A stretch of DNA of 64,000 nucleotides from JAOZTV01 sp965371805 (GCA_965371805.1 CBDUZW010000001.1:124001-188000), one strand, 5' to 3'; positions 34,855 to 44,412 are shown, counted from the first letter of the stretch. Numbers and translations are program-made. Notes: generated from the sequence alone by a model not told the origin.

Positions 34855-35493
34855 ATGGATATAAAAAGCTGTTTATTATGTCATTTTCTTATTATTCTTT
34901 CGATTTCAGTTTTTTTCTATTTGCTATATTTAATATTTTATAAAAGCTGTAAAAAAAAAGTGAAATCATTTATTAAACCTGAAGAGATGCCTAAAATTAT
35001 TCCTCTTCCAATTGCTACAAAAAACATCAAAAATCCTTTTAAAAAAATCTTAAAATGGATATTTGAGGTCAGGGACTGGAAACTTATTGAAGACTGGGAG
35101 TTTAATCTTGATGAAAATACCGTTTTGATAATAGAAAAAGGTTATGAATTTGACGGGGCTTCAATTCCAAAAATATTCTGGTCAATTCTTTCTCCTGTTG
35201 GTTTGTTATTATTACCTGCATTAATTCATGATCATGGTTATCAGCATAATTATGTTTTTCAAAAAACAAAAGATGAAGATGGAAATATCATTTATGAAGA
35301 GTTTCCAAAAAACTTTGATGAAATAAAAAATAAAAGGAAATACTGGGATGATCTATTTTTTAAAATGAGTAATGATATAAATGGGGTTAAAATTATTGGG
35401 ATAATGGCATGGGTAGGAGTCAGGTGTTTTGGGTGGAAACCCTGGAATGATTATAGGGATGAAGAAGAGATAAAGGTGTCAGGCAAAAAATGA
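34855..35493 (+). CDS. DUF1353-like protein with N-terminal membrane helix
   Basis: The 212-residue protein has one N-terminal transmembrane helix (about 8-30), then a DUF1353-type domain (about 70-205): IIEKGYEFDGASIPKIFWSILSPVG, LIHDHGYQHN, YWDDLFFKMSNDINGVKIIGIMAWVGVRCFG. The conserved DGASIP and HDxxY blocks suggest a small metal or peptidase-like domain. The family is common in phages and its role is not settled. Its last codons (KVSGKK) are written by a copy of the GGTGTCAGGCA dispersed repeat at 35475-35485, so the C-terminus may have been altered by insertion. Confidence 0.75.
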   Translation: MDIKSCLLCHFLIILSISVFFYLLYLIFYKSCKKKVKSFIKPEEMPKIIPLPIATKNIKNPFKKILKWIFEVRDWKLIEDWEFNLDENTVLIIEKGYEFDGASIPKIFWSILSPVGLLLLPALIHDHGYQHNYVFQKTKDEDGNIIYEEFPKNFDEIKNKRKYWDDLFFKMSNDINGVKIIGIMAWVGVRCFGWKPWNDYRDEEEIKVSGKK

Positions 35494-35679
35494 CCCGCTA
35501 AACGGAGTTATTATTAATGCTTTTAAAAAGAATAGTTTGTAAAAGATTAAACTTTAAAAAAAATTGTCATAGCTTTGATAAGAATAAGGTAGAGTTGTTT
35601 TTTAAAAACCTGATATAAAATATTTTGTTCCAGGAAAAATATACCTCAGTTTTTTTAATATTAAAAATATTTTTAATTC

Positions 35680-35708
35680 TTGACATACAATGTTATGCGT
35701 TTTAAAAT
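35680..35708 (+). promoter_or_regulatory. Sigma-70 promoter of the HU gene
   Basis: TTGACA (35680-35685) and TAAAAT (35703-35708) with a 17-base spacer lie 50 bp upstream of the HU start. GGAGG precedes the ATG. Confidence 0.6.
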
Positions 35709-35757
35709 GTTATTATCTTATTAACCAATATAAGTAATAGTTTTTTATGGAGGCAAT

Positions 35758-36030
35758 ATGAATAAATCAGAACTAATTAGAATTGTGGGAACAGTAGCAG
35801 GGCTTCAGGTAAAACAGGCAGAATCTGCAATCAATGCTGTCTTTGAAACAATTGCAGATGTTATGGAAAAGAAAGACAAATTAGCCTTAGTGGGTTTTGG
35901 AACTTTTGGAACATCTGATAGAGCTGCAAGAGATGGTGTAAACCCATCTACCGGAGAAAAAATAAAAATCTCTGCAAGAACAGTACCCACATTTAAAGCT
36001 GGCAAAGCTTTAAAAGATAAAGTAAAATAG
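35758..36030 (+). CDS. HU-family DNA-binding protein
   Basis: The 90-residue protein is a complete HU/IHF-type histone-like protein: MNKSELIRIVGTVAGLQVKQ, LVGFGTFGTSDRAARDGVNPSTGEKIKI and the C-terminal PTFKAGKALKDKV. It binds and bends DNA as a dimer and organises the nucleoid. It is a single-gene unit with its own promoter. It directly precedes the restriction-modification island. Confidence 0.96.
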   Translation: MNKSELIRIVGTVAGLQVKQAESAINAVFETIADVMEKKDKLALVGFGTFGTSDRAARDGVNPSTGEKIKISARTVPTFKAGKALKDKVK

Positions 36031-36219
36031 TCTACATGTTAGCTTTTAATTGACACAGACGAACTAAAATGATTAAGAGAAAATATAAACAATTGTTTTT
36101 ATACCACCAAATTGCCAGTATAACAACAATAGATGATACACAGACGATATGCGAAAGCCAGAGCGCAAGACTGGTTATGAAAAATGGAAATTTTTGATAT
36201 AATAACCCCTCCCCTAAGA

Positions 36220-36241
36220 CGCCCGCCGTTCTTGGCGGGCG
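36220..36241. repeat. GC-rich hairpin upstream of restriction genes
   Basis: CGCCCGCC-GTTCTT-GGCGGGCG is a perfect 8-bp GC-only stem standing out in AT-rich DNA, 25 bp before the res ATG. No T-run follows, so it is probably a repeat element or mRNA 5' structure rather than a terminator. The rest of the gap 36031-36219 shows nothing definite. Confidence 0.55.
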
Positions 36242-36265
36242 AAGAAATAGAATAATGGGAAATAA

Positions 36266-39091
36266 ATGAATACAATTTACAGTTTAATAAGAAGTAAGAC
36301 GGAAACTTGGGTAAAATTAGAGAAAGAAAGTAATCAATCTCTGATTAATAATACCTTAGAGCATATTGAAAAAGCAGGAATGCTCCGTCCTCCACAAAAA
36401 GAAGCTATAGAGACTTATCTTTGGATAAAATTCGCTGGAAATAATAGAAGGCTCTCTGATATTGTTAAAGAAGGTATTTTATATGATGATGTAGTCGCGC
36501 AAGACTATAATAATTACCATACATTCAAAGGAAATTACGTAACCCAGTTTCTTAATCAATTTTTTCAGGACAATGACTTAAAAACTTTACAAAAAAAACT
36601 TGTTAACGACCCTACAGGCTCCACAATTGACTGGAACAACCTACTTGATGATCTTTTACATAATTTCGATTATTCAAATTACCTTTTCAGTCTTCCGATG
36701 GGAGCTGGTAAAACATTTCTTATGGCTTGTTTTATCTATCTTGATTTGTATTTTGCTACCCTTTTTAAAAATGACAAAAGATTTGCTCATAATTTCGTTG
36801 TTTTTGCACCGCATGCTTCAAAGACCGCTATACTTCCAGCACTGAGAACAATTAAAGATTTTAATCCAGAATGGATACTTCCAAAAGAAGAAGCGGATAA
36901 ATTAAAGCAGATTATTTCTTTTGAAGTACTCGATAGTCTTAGCTCAAAAAGAAAGGATAAACTACACGGAAATAACCCTAATCTTGAGAAAGTTAATAGA
37001 ATAAAGCAAACTAAAGATTTCGGAATGGTATTTATTACCAATGCCGAAAAAGTTGTACTCGAAAAATATGATGCGGGTGATCAAATATATATTGATCCTG
37101 AAAGTGCTTTTTATGATGCAAAGATAGCATCCGAATTAAAAAAAACAAATGAGTTGCGTGAAGCATTATCTCAGATCCCCAATTTAACTGTTATTCTTGA
37201 TGAGGTTCATCACTCTTATGGGGCAACTGGCAACGGTGAAAAAAAGTTAAGGCAGGCAGTAGGTGTACTAAACCAGCACGGCAATGTTACTTCTGTTATT
37301 GGATTATCGGGTACGCCATATGTTAAAACAAAGATTGAAATTGAAGGGAAGAATATAACTCTGAACCAGATACAGGATATTGTTTATAATTATCCTTTAA
37401 ATATTGGTATAGGAAAATTTCTAAAAAAGCCTGATATTAGAAAAGTAAGCGTAAAAGAAAGTATGTTTATTGAACAGGCACTTTCAGATTTCTTTTCAAA
37501 CTATGATATTAAGTATCAGAACAGAACAAAAAGCAAAGTAGCATTTTATTGTCCCTCAATAAAAAAACTGAATGAGGATATTTTACCAGTAGTTCAGAAA
37601 TGGTATCAGAAAAATCGACAAGGTAAAGAAGATGAGATTTTTAGATATTATTCAAATGTAGATAAGGAAAATAAACAATTTAAACTTCCTAAGGAAAATC
37701 TTGCTATCTTTAATAATCTCGATAAGCCCTACTCAAGAAAGCGTGTTATTTTACTTGTGGCAGTAGGAACAGAAGGATGGGATTGCCGAAGTCTTACATC
37801 TGTTGTGCTTCCTCGGCAAAAAACCACTAAGAACTTTGTGCTTCAAACAACTTGCCGATGCTTAAGGGAAGTTATTGACGCATCAAAAGAAAATGCTCTA
37901 ATTTACCTTTCTGCTGAAAACTATGAAACCCTTGATAAAGAACTGAAAGAAAATTATCAGCTTTCAATAACAGATCTATCAGAAAAGAAAGATCAGAATA
38001 TTGAAGTACAGGTAAGAAAGCCAAAACTTGGTAAACTAAAATATAAACAGATTGAAACAAAGTATAAGATTGTGAAAAAGACCTCACCTGAAATAAAAAA
38101 GGAACTAATTGCATTCAGTTTTCCAACCATTAAAAATAAGTATTCTTATGATAGAAGCATTGTTTCCGGTAGTATTGGAAAAAGTGGTCTGACAGGAGAG
38201 GTTGCTATTTCAGATGTTAAAGCAGAAAGCACGACACTTTTCTCATTTGAAGACTTTATTTACAACCTTTCGTCTTGGACTTATGGTTTATTTTCCGAAG
38301 CTGATTTGTTCAATGGGTATAACCCGGAATTAGAATTGGTTCATAAAAACATTGAGAAAGAGATTGAATGGCTGGTATTAAATCCCAATCTCAAAATAAG
38401 TGATGTAAATAGAATGATTGCTTCTTCATTTATGGACAGGGTTGAATACACAAAAGAAATCATTGAACAGGAAACCGAAATAGAACTTCTTGAATGGGCA
38501 GGCACTCATAATGAGATGAGTTTTGTTTCCCCCAAAGGAATAACCTACAAGTTTATGCCCGAAATATCACAACCTGATTATCAAGGAAATAGAGGTTACG
38601 GAAAGCACCCCGAATATATGGAAGATGATTTTTTCGGAGAGGACAAAAACAGTGATCCTCAAGATATCAGTTTTAATTACATACCATACAAAATGGACAG
38701 CGGTTTTGAGCAAAATGCGCTAACCGAAATGCTGAAATTAAGTGAGCTAAAAAACCTCGAGGTTTATTTTAACGGCTACAAAAATGAGCGGTTACAGTCA
38801 TTCTGGATACAGACTCCAAGAGGTAGATATACACCGGACTTTTTGATTCTAAAAAGAGAAGAAAACAGCAAATATAAAAAGGGGCAGACTATTCCGATTG
38901 AAAAAGCCATCATCATCGAAACCAAAGGTAGGCCTTATTACAACGATGAATTCAGAGCAAAGGAAAAGTTTGTTAAAGAAGAATTTTTGAAACATAACAA
39001 TCATCTTAGTTATCATTGTTTTATTGATGACGGAGAAAATGATTTTACAAAACATCTTGATACATTAAAACAAAAATTGAAGGAATTTTAA
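36266..39091 (+). CDS. res: Type III restriction enzyme, Res subunit
   Basis: The 941-residue protein is a superfamily 2 helicase-nuclease. Motif I is PMGAGKT (145-150), motif II DEVHH (312-316), motif III SGTP (348-351). Motifs V/VI are AVGTEGWDCRSLTSVVLPR and QTTCRCLREV. A PD-(D/E)xK nuclease at the C-terminus has Asp858, Glu885 and Lys887 (TPDF ... ETKG). It should translocate on and cut unmethylated DNA together with Mod. It lies 2 bp before mod. Res encoded before Mod is the reverse of the common Type III order. Confidence 0.92.
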   Translation: MNTIYSLIRSKTETWVKLEKESNQSLINNTLEHIEKAGMLRPPQKEAIETYLWIKFAGNNRRLSDIVKEGILYDDVVAQDYNNYHTFKGNYVTQFLNQFFQDNDLKTLQKKLVNDPTGSTIDWNNLLDDLLHNFDYSNYLFSLPMGAGKTFLMACFIYLDLYFATLFKNDKRFAHNFVVFAPHASKTAILPALRTIKDFNPEWILPKEEADKLKQIISFEVLDSLSSKRKDKLHGNNPNLEKVNRIKQTKDFGMVFITNAEKVVLEKYDAGDQIYIDPESAFYDAKIASELKKTNELREALSQIPNLTVILDEVHHSYGATGNGEKKLRQAVGVLNQHGNVTSVIGLSGTPYVKTKIEIEGKNITLNQIQDIVYNYPLNIGIGKFLKKPDIRKVSVKESMFIEQALSDFFSNYDIKYQNRTKSKVAFYCPSIKKLNEDILPVVQKWYQKNRQGKEDEIFRYYSNVDKENKQFKLPKENLAIFNNLDKPYSRKRVILLVAVGTEGWDCRSLTSVVLPRQKTTKNFVLQTTCRCLREVIDASKENALIYLSAENYETLDKELKENYQLSITDLSEKKDQNIEVQVRKPKLGKLKYKQIETKYKIVKKTSPEIKKELIAFSFPTIKNKYSYDRSIVSGSIGKSGLTGEVAISDVKAESTTLFSFEDFIYNLSSWTYGLFSEADLFNGYNPELELVHKNIEKEIEWLVLNPNLKISDVNRMIASSFMDRVEYTKEIIEQETEIELLEWAGTHNEMSFVSPKGITYKFMPEISQPDYQGNRGYGKHPEYMEDDFFGEDKNSDPQDISFNYIPYKMDSGFEQNALTEMLKLSELKNLEVYFNGYKNERLQSFWIQTPRGRYTPDFLILKREENSKYKKGQTIPIEKAIIIETKGRPYYNDEFRAKEKFVKEEFLKHNNHLSYHCFIDDGENDFTKHLDTLKQKLKEF

Positions 39092-39093
39092 CT

Positions 39094-40974
39094 ATGAAAA
39101 CACCGAAACAGTACAATATTACACCAGCAAAAGGACAAGCGCTTCTTAATTTTCAGGGAAGACGATTTCCCGATAAAATAGATGTTTTTGAAACGAAGCT
39201 GATTGAAGAAGTAAGGAATACAAAATCGAAGGAAAAATCATTATTTGATAAAGAGACGGACCTTAATTCAGATTTTAAAAATTTACTAATTCAAGGTGAT
39301 TGTCTTTCCGCGTGTGCTTATCTAAAACAACAGAATATTAAAGTTGATCTTGTGTATATTGATCCTCCGTTTGCCAGCGGTGCAAACTATGCAAAAAATA
39401 TTTACCTAAGAAATGGTAATGTGTCCTCATTTCAAACAGAAGATAATAATATTGGTGAAGAAGTGATGTATGGTGATATTTGGCAAAAGGAAGATTTTCT
39501 AAATTGGATATATGAAAGACTTCTTGCCATAAATGATGTGCTGAGTGAAACAGGATGTATTTATGTTCATCTTGATTGGCATATCGGACATTATGTAAAA
39601 ATATTATTAGATGAAATCTTTGGAGAAGAAAATTTAGTTAATGAGATCGTATGGGCCTACAAAGACATAGGAGCAAAAGCTGTTCCTTATTTTAAAAGAA
39701 AACACGATGCAATTTACTTCTACCAAAAATCAGAAACCAAGGTATTTAACATTGCAAGGCAACAGTTATCGCAAAGTACAATAGATAGATTTGGTTCATA
39801 TTTTGATGAAAACGGAAAAATTACATATAAATGGTTGAAAGAAAACAATCCAGGAGTTTTTAGAAAGCTCAAGGGTATACCAAAGGACTTGAATGAAACA
39901 TGGTTAGATAAAAACAATGGACAACCACTTTCAGATTGGTGGGATAATATTTCTCCGTTAAAATCTCATTTTGATGAATCTGAACAATATTCAACGCAAA
40001 AGCCTGAAGCATTACTTGAAAGGGTAATCAAAGCATCTTCTGACCAAGGAATGGTAGTTGCCGATTTTTTCTCCGGCTCTGGAACTACCGCAAAAGTTGC
40101 CAACGACCTCAACAGAAAGTATATTGCCTGTGATATTGGCATAAATGCTCTCCAAACAACCAGAGACCGTCTCGTAAATGCTGATGCAAGTTTCGATATT
40201 TTAAAAATACAAGATGGTTTACGCCTTTTTCGTAATCCTGCACAAACAACCGCAAAGATATTCAGTATTATTGACGGCTTCAAATATCGTGCTGATTTAA
40301 ATCTGAATGAGTTCTGGAACGGTGGTATTGCTCAGTCAAATGGTACTTACTCGCCTGTAAAGTTTTCGGGCATTCACGATAAACTTACGAAGGAACTCCT
40401 TGATGTATACCTAGAAGAAATTTACAAGCTTGAAGACACTACAAACAAAGCAAATGAAGTCATTATCATCTATGCTCATAAAGACTTTGAAATTGACCAG
40501 GATTACTTGAACAAACAGCTTAATAAAACTGCCAAAACGGAATTGAAAGTAAATCTTGTTTCTCTTGATGATTTACTCGGAGAAAAGAGAGATGCTTTAT
40601 TTACACCAGACAATGCGGACGTAAAAATCACAAAGCAAGGAAGTAAATACAAAGTAGAAATTGAAAAGTTTTTCAGCCCATATCTTAAAAATAAAATTGA
40701 TGAATACAATGCAAAGAAGACTAAAAAAGGGACATTGGAGCAGGATTTATCAAAGGCTGTAAAGATTAGTAGTAACGGTCTTGAATTAATTGAATCCGTT
40801 CAATTTGACACTGTCTTGGGAAAGGTCTGGAAAAGTAATCCAGTTTTAGAAGATAAAGCAGGGATTAAAGAAAAGATAAAAGGCATTTACACCCTAGATA
40901 CTGCTAAATTTAAAATAAAGATAAGAAATATTGCTGGGGATGAAATAATAATTGATAGTAAAAAAATTAAATAA
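39094..40974 (+). CDS. mod: Type III DNA methyltransferase, Mod subunit
   Basis: The 626-residue protein is a beta-class amino-methyltransferase: motif IV LVYIDPPF (Asp90-Phe93) precedes the SAM-binding motif I ADFFSGSGTTAKVA (Asp324-Gly330). The long C-terminal third fits target recognition and Res binding. It methylates one strand of an asymmetric site and recruits Res. Both subunits look intact, so the system should be active. It is followed by a gene-poor repeat zone. Confidence 0.92.
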   Translation: MKTPKQYNITPAKGQALLNFQGRRFPDKIDVFETKLIEEVRNTKSKEKSLFDKETDLNSDFKNLLIQGDCLSACAYLKQQNIKVDLVYIDPPFASGANYAKNIYLRNGNVSSFQTEDNNIGEEVMYGDIWQKEDFLNWIYERLLAINDVLSETGCIYVHLDWHIGHYVKILLDEIFGEENLVNEIVWAYKDIGAKAVPYFKRKHDAIYFYQKSETKVFNIARQQLSQSTIDRFGSYFDENGKITYKWLKENNPGVFRKLKGIPKDLNETWLDKNNGQPLSDWWDNISPLKSHFDESEQYSTQKPEALLERVIKASSDQGMVVADFFSGSGTTAKVANDLNRKYIACDIGINALQTTRDRLVNADASFDILKIQDGLRLFRNPAQTTAKIFSIIDGFKYRADLNLNEFWNGGIAQSNGTYSPVKFSGIHDKLTKELLDVYLEEIYKLEDTTNKANEVIIIYAHKDFEIDQDYLNKQLNKTAKTELKVNLVSLDDLLGEKRDALFTPDNADVKITKQGSKYKVEIEKFFSPYLKNKIDEYNAKKTKKGTLEQDLSKAVKISSNGLELIESVQFDTVLGKVWKSNPVLEDKAGIKEKIKGIYTLDTAKFKIKIRNIAGDEIIIDSKKIK

Positions 40975-41226
40975 AAAATCTACCTCCGCCAGCCATGGCT
41001 CCGGCAAATGTGCTATATAGCTTGTTATAGGGGATAAAGAAAAAAAGGGAATAAGATAAAAAGTGTCTGGCATTTTTTTCATGCAAATAAATTTGAGATT
41101 TTTGAAAAATTGCTTTTTTTAAGAGATCATTGCGTCTAATTTAAAGCCTGGCATATTTTGAATGGTTATTTCAGTGATCATTAATTCAATTATAATTTTA
41201 TCTTATTATATCAGTGAAGGATAAAA

Positions 41227-41276
41227 ATTTTGAGGGACGGGGGGTTACTTTTTTACTTCTTGCTTATTGATAAATT
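41227..41276 (+). repeat. Dispersed GGGACGG repeat, copy 1
   Basis: TTTTGAGGGACGG, then GGTTACTTTTTTACTTCTTGC and TTATTGATAAA. This is the best-preserved copy of a diverged repeat also seen at 42343, 44413, 45268 and 46252. The gap 40975-41440 also has a GTGTCTGGCA copy near 41063 and a CCAGCCATGGCT palindrome near 40989, but no gene. Confidence 0.7.
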
Positions 41277-41440
41277 CCAGCCTTGCCAAAAAAACTGTTT
41301 TTTTTAAAAATAGTTTAAGTATGGATACAAAATTTGGTTCCATGCACTTTTTTTATTTTTTTCTATAATGTAACTCATTATATATTTGTAATTAAAAAAT
41401 AATCGTTTTATAATTTTTTTTATTGTTTGAAAATTAAAAA

Positions 41441-42265
41441 ATGAAAAAAAATACAATAACTGAATCACATGATTTTGCAAAAAACGGAGGTGGTAAGTTT
41501 GAGCATATCAAAAAATATATTGACAAAATATCTTTAAAAAATTTAGGAAAAGTAAACATACCTTTATTGGCAGATAAATTTAAATATAATAAAGAATATA
41601 TAACAAAAAACTTTAAAGCTCTCTATGGTATTAATTTAAAACAATATATTATTCAAGTCAAGATTAAAAAATGTAAAGATATTTTACAATCAGATCCCAA
41701 TATTACAATTAAAAATTTTGCTGAAATTGCCGGTTATTCAAGAGTTGATTATTTTCGGAAAGTTTTTAAAAAATATAATGGTGTATCCCACATAATTCAA
41801 ACTGATTTACGTGATTTTACTAAATCGAAAAAGAGTAGTTGCCTTTCTAATATAGACAGAATACCTTATCTTAAAATATTTTCAATAAAAGACTTACATG
41901 AGTTAGCTGAATCCAGAGGTGGTAAATGTTTATCAGAAAAATATATAAAGTCTAATTCAAAATATTTATGGTCGTGTAAAAAAGGTCACAAATGGAAAGC
42001 AACTTTAAATAATACTAAAACCGGAACCTGGTGTCCAGTTTGTAATAAAAGTTTTTACACCTTAGACGATATGCATAAATTAGCAGAATCCAAAGGAGGC
42101 AAATGTTTATCGGATAAATATATTAATTTAGATCAAAAAATAAAATGGATATGTAATCATGGTCACACTTTTGAAAGTAGACTACGATCTATTATACATA
42201 ATAAAAGATGGTGCAAAACTTGTGTAAAAATTGAAAAGAATAAGTTTAAGACATACAAACAATAA
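41441..42265 (+). CDS. AraC-type HTH fused to two zinc-ribbon modules
   Basis: The 274-residue protein begins with an AraC-type DNA-binding domain (about 18-125: NIPLLADKFKYNKEYITKNF ... IKNFAEIAGYSRVDYFRKVFKKY). Two tandem treble-clef/zinc-ribbon repeats follow, each starting LAESxGGKCLSxKYI. The first has Cys179-x2-Gly-His183 and Cys198-x2-Cys201; the second has Cys238-x2-Gly-His242 and Cys258-x2-Cys261. Such CxxGHxW...CxxC modules occur with Vsr-like nucleases and phage proteins. No nuclease domain is present. It stands alone, bracketed by two GGGACGG repeats next to the Type III system. Confidence 0.75.
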   Translation: MKKNTITESHDFAKNGGGKFEHIKKYIDKISLKNLGKVNIPLLADKFKYNKEYITKNFKALYGINLKQYIIQVKIKKCKDILQSDPNITIKNFAEIAGYSRVDYFRKVFKKYNGVSHIIQTDLRDFTKSKKSSCLSNIDRIPYLKIFSIKDLHELAESRGGKCLSEKYIKSNSKYLWSCKKGHKWKATLNNTKTGTWCPVCNKSFYTLDDMHKLAESKGGKCLSDKYINLDQKIKWICNHGHTFESRLRSIIHNKRWCKTCVKIEKNKFKTYKQ

Positions 42266-42342
42266 TATAGAAAATGGGACAATATTTAACATTGAAATGG
42301 ATAAAGATTCTGACTTTGTTTTAATTCCTAAATAAATTTTAA

Positions 42343-42390
42343 ATTTTGAGGGACTGAGGTTTACTTTTTTACTTCTTGCTTGTTGATAAA
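42343..42390 (+). repeat. Dispersed GGGACGG repeat, copy 2
   Basis: TTTTGAGGGACTGAGG, TTACTTTTTTACTTCTTGCTT, TTGATAAAA: the same order and strand as 41227-41276. The two copies bracket the AraC/zinc-ribbon gene about 1.1 kb apart. Confidence 0.7.
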
Positions 42391-42433
42391 AAAGGGGAGA
42401 GGCAAGAAATCTGTTTATCGCACGCCGTCCACT

Positions 42434-42514
42434 TTATAGATTTACTAAATCATCACCAGCCGAATAACTTATTAAGCTTCCAACTATTATAATTATTAAT
42501 AATACTCTTAACAT
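42434..42514 (-). CDS. Possible 26-residue exported or membrane peptide
   Basis: A 26-codon ORF (MLRVLLIIIIVGSLISYSAG, then DDLVNL) begins 2 bp after the stop of the 362-residue gene, suggesting translational coupling. It is essentially one hydrophobic segment with a signal-peptidase-like SYSAG. No strong ribosome site of its own is seen. It may be a small third component of the K+ channel operon, or the residue of a truncated exported protein. Confidence 0.35.
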   Translation of the reverse strand: MLRVLLIIIIVGSLISYSAGDDLVNL

Positions 42515-42516
42515 TT

Positions 42517-43605
42517 TCAATTTATTTCTCTTTCATTTCCATTTTCTAAAACTTTTACTTTTTCTTTTAAGTTTAATATCCTCTTAAAATTATTAATAGG
42601 TTTTAAAATATAGTATTTATGAAAATATCTAATTTTACTTAATGAGAACATATCAGATGTCCGATCAATGTTTTCTAAATCCAAATCACAATTAACAACA
42701 ACAATACCATTAAATGATTCATATAAGTCTTTTTTAATAATTCTTGTCACTATTTTCTTGGTTTTAAAAAGCAATTCATTATCAGAACCATATCCAATGA
42801 CTTGAAAGCTATATTTTTTAGGCTCTAAGTTAATTATTTTTTTTCTATACTCTGGCATTTGATTAAATAATAAATTAAATTGTTTTGTTTCTAAACCTTC
42901 TACTACACCTCCAAGATATGGTTTTTTTATTTGGTCTTGACCAGAAGCTGGTCTAATACTCTTTTCGTCTACTTCCATCACAGCAAAATAATATTTTTTA
43001 CTTTTCGGATTGTCTATTTCGGTAACTACTAATGTTATAGTATGTATTCCCGCATGTCTTCTACCTTCATTATATATAAACAATGGAATATAAATAGGTG
43101 TTACGAAATCTGGGTTAGTGAAAAACTTGTCAATTACTTCTGGAGGTGGAATATATAGGGATATATTTTTGTTAGGTATATTATTAATTATTCCATTAAT
43201 ATCCTTTCTCATATTATCAAATGTAAATTCATCGATAAATTGACTAAATTCATAATTTCCGCAAGCAGGGTCTTGATTAAAACGTGAAGATTCCCAATAA
43301 TCTTGAAATACTTCCTTTATATGTTCTGGAATTCCTTTAGTTTTATCAATTTCATATTTTATCATTTTTTTTAATAATCGAATCCTATTTTCAGGTGCTA
43401 TGCTTAATAAAACTATTCTATTGGTAAATGCTTTAATACTGACAGTTTTTATATAATGCTGTGAAATCGACAAAATAGAAATTACAAATGCTGTAATTGA
43501 AAAAGTTATTTCAAATGTCAATGTTCCAGATAATATAGAGTCCCATAAGTAAAAATCAATTACGATTGATGAAACAAAAAACAATATTGCAAAAAATAAT
43601 TTCAT
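42517..43605 (-). CDS. Two-helix membrane protein partnered with K+ channel
   Basis: The 362-residue protein has two N-terminal membrane helices (about 3-22 and 30-50) and a large cytoplasmic part. A helical segment (NRIRLLKKMIKYEIDK) is followed by a beta-rich domain (about 145-320: IPLFIYNEGRRHAGIHTITLVVTEI, KYYFAVMEVDE, KYSFQVIGYG) resembling a beta-sandwich. No family is recognised. It starts 10 bp after the channel gene, so both are in one operon. It could be a sensor or effector coupled to ion flux; this is inference from context. Confidence 0.6.
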   Translation of the reverse strand: MKLFFAILFFVSSIVIDFYLWDSILSGTLTFEITFSITAFVISILSISQHYIKTVSIKAFTNRIVLLSIAPENRIRLLKKMIKYEIDKTKGIPEHIKEVFQDYWESSRFNQDPACGNYEFSQFIDEFTFDNMRKDINGIINNIPNKNISLYIPPPEVIDKFFTNPDFVTPIYIPLFIYNEGRRHAGIHTITLVVTEIDNPKSKKYYFAVMEVDEKSIRPASGQDQIKKPYLGGVVEGLETKQFNLLFNQMPEYRKKIINLEPKKYSFQVIGYGSDNELLFKTKKIVTRIIKKDLYESFNGIVVVNCDLDLENIDRTSDMFSLSKIRYFHKYYILKPINNFKRILNLKEKVKVLENGNEREIN

Positions 43606-43615
43606 AACTTCTCCC

Positions 43616-44269
43616 TTACTGCCATCTTCTAAAACTTCTACTATCTCTTTTAGGTTTAAATGGTTTAACTTTATCTTTGCCTTTACCTTTTATTATAATT
43701 CCAATAAAAAAAGCTATAAATATCACACCCACAATAGATTCAATAACAGATAAAAACCTAGCTAAATCTGATACTGGTCTGATATCACCATACCCTAGAG
43801 TAGTTAAAGTTACAAAACTATAATATAATAAATCTGATGCTTCTTTAAAACCTTCAAAATGTTCAGTATTGAAAAGAACCATATTCCAATATATTAAATA
43901 AAAAAAAAATCCAGTAATTATATAATTAGACACAATCATATTAAAAAAATGTAAGTCCAATTGAATTTTATTTCTTTTAATTTGTCGATTCAGACTTCTA
44001 TAATTCTTAAATGCCATTAATGGAAACATAGATATAAAAGCGACTACAAATCCACCTATAAATGTGACTTCTCTAAAATAAACATTGAATAAGAAAGTCA
44101 TTAAAATAACACCTAATAAATGTACATATGGGAATGTAATACGTGTTTTATTTAAGAATTGAAATTCCTTTTCAGATGAGAAAGAATTAAATTTTCTTAC
44201 TTTAAGAGCTATAAATATCATGTAAAAAGTTAAAAGTATAAAAAGTATTAAGAAATATATTCCTTTCAT
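43616..44269 (-). CDS. Pore-loop K+ channel (Ion_trans_2 type)
   Basis: The 217-residue membrane protein has about five helices, with two after residue 115 enclosing a pore loop. The selectivity filter is TLGYGD (residues 157-162) followed by IRPVSDLARFLSVIESIVG, typical of two-helix K+ channel pores. A basic C-terminal tail (RDSRSFRRW) follows. There is no cyclic-nucleotide or RCK domain, so gating would need a partner such as the downstream 362-residue protein. It lies in an island with restriction and toxin genes. Confidence 0.85.
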   Translation of the reverse strand: MKGIYFLILFILLTFYMIFIALKVRKFNSFSSEKEFQFLNKTRITFPYVHLLGVILMTFLFNVYFREVTFIGGFVVAFISMFPLMAFKNYRSLNRQIKRNKIQLDLHFFNMIVSNYIITGFFFYLIYWNMVLFNTEHFEGFKEASDLLYYSFVTLTTLGYGDIRPVSDLARFLSVIESIVGVIFIAFFIGIIIKGKGKDKVKPFKPKRDSRSFRRWQ

Positions 44270-44412
44270 ATATGTCTCCTTAATGAACTAAAAAGTTTAT
44301 ATATATAAATTTAATAACATAAATTGACTATCAATGTCAAATGATTAGAATCAGTTCGACTTAGTCCAGAGTTCGTCCAACTTTTTAAATATAAGGCTCT
44401 AGTCCAGAGTGA

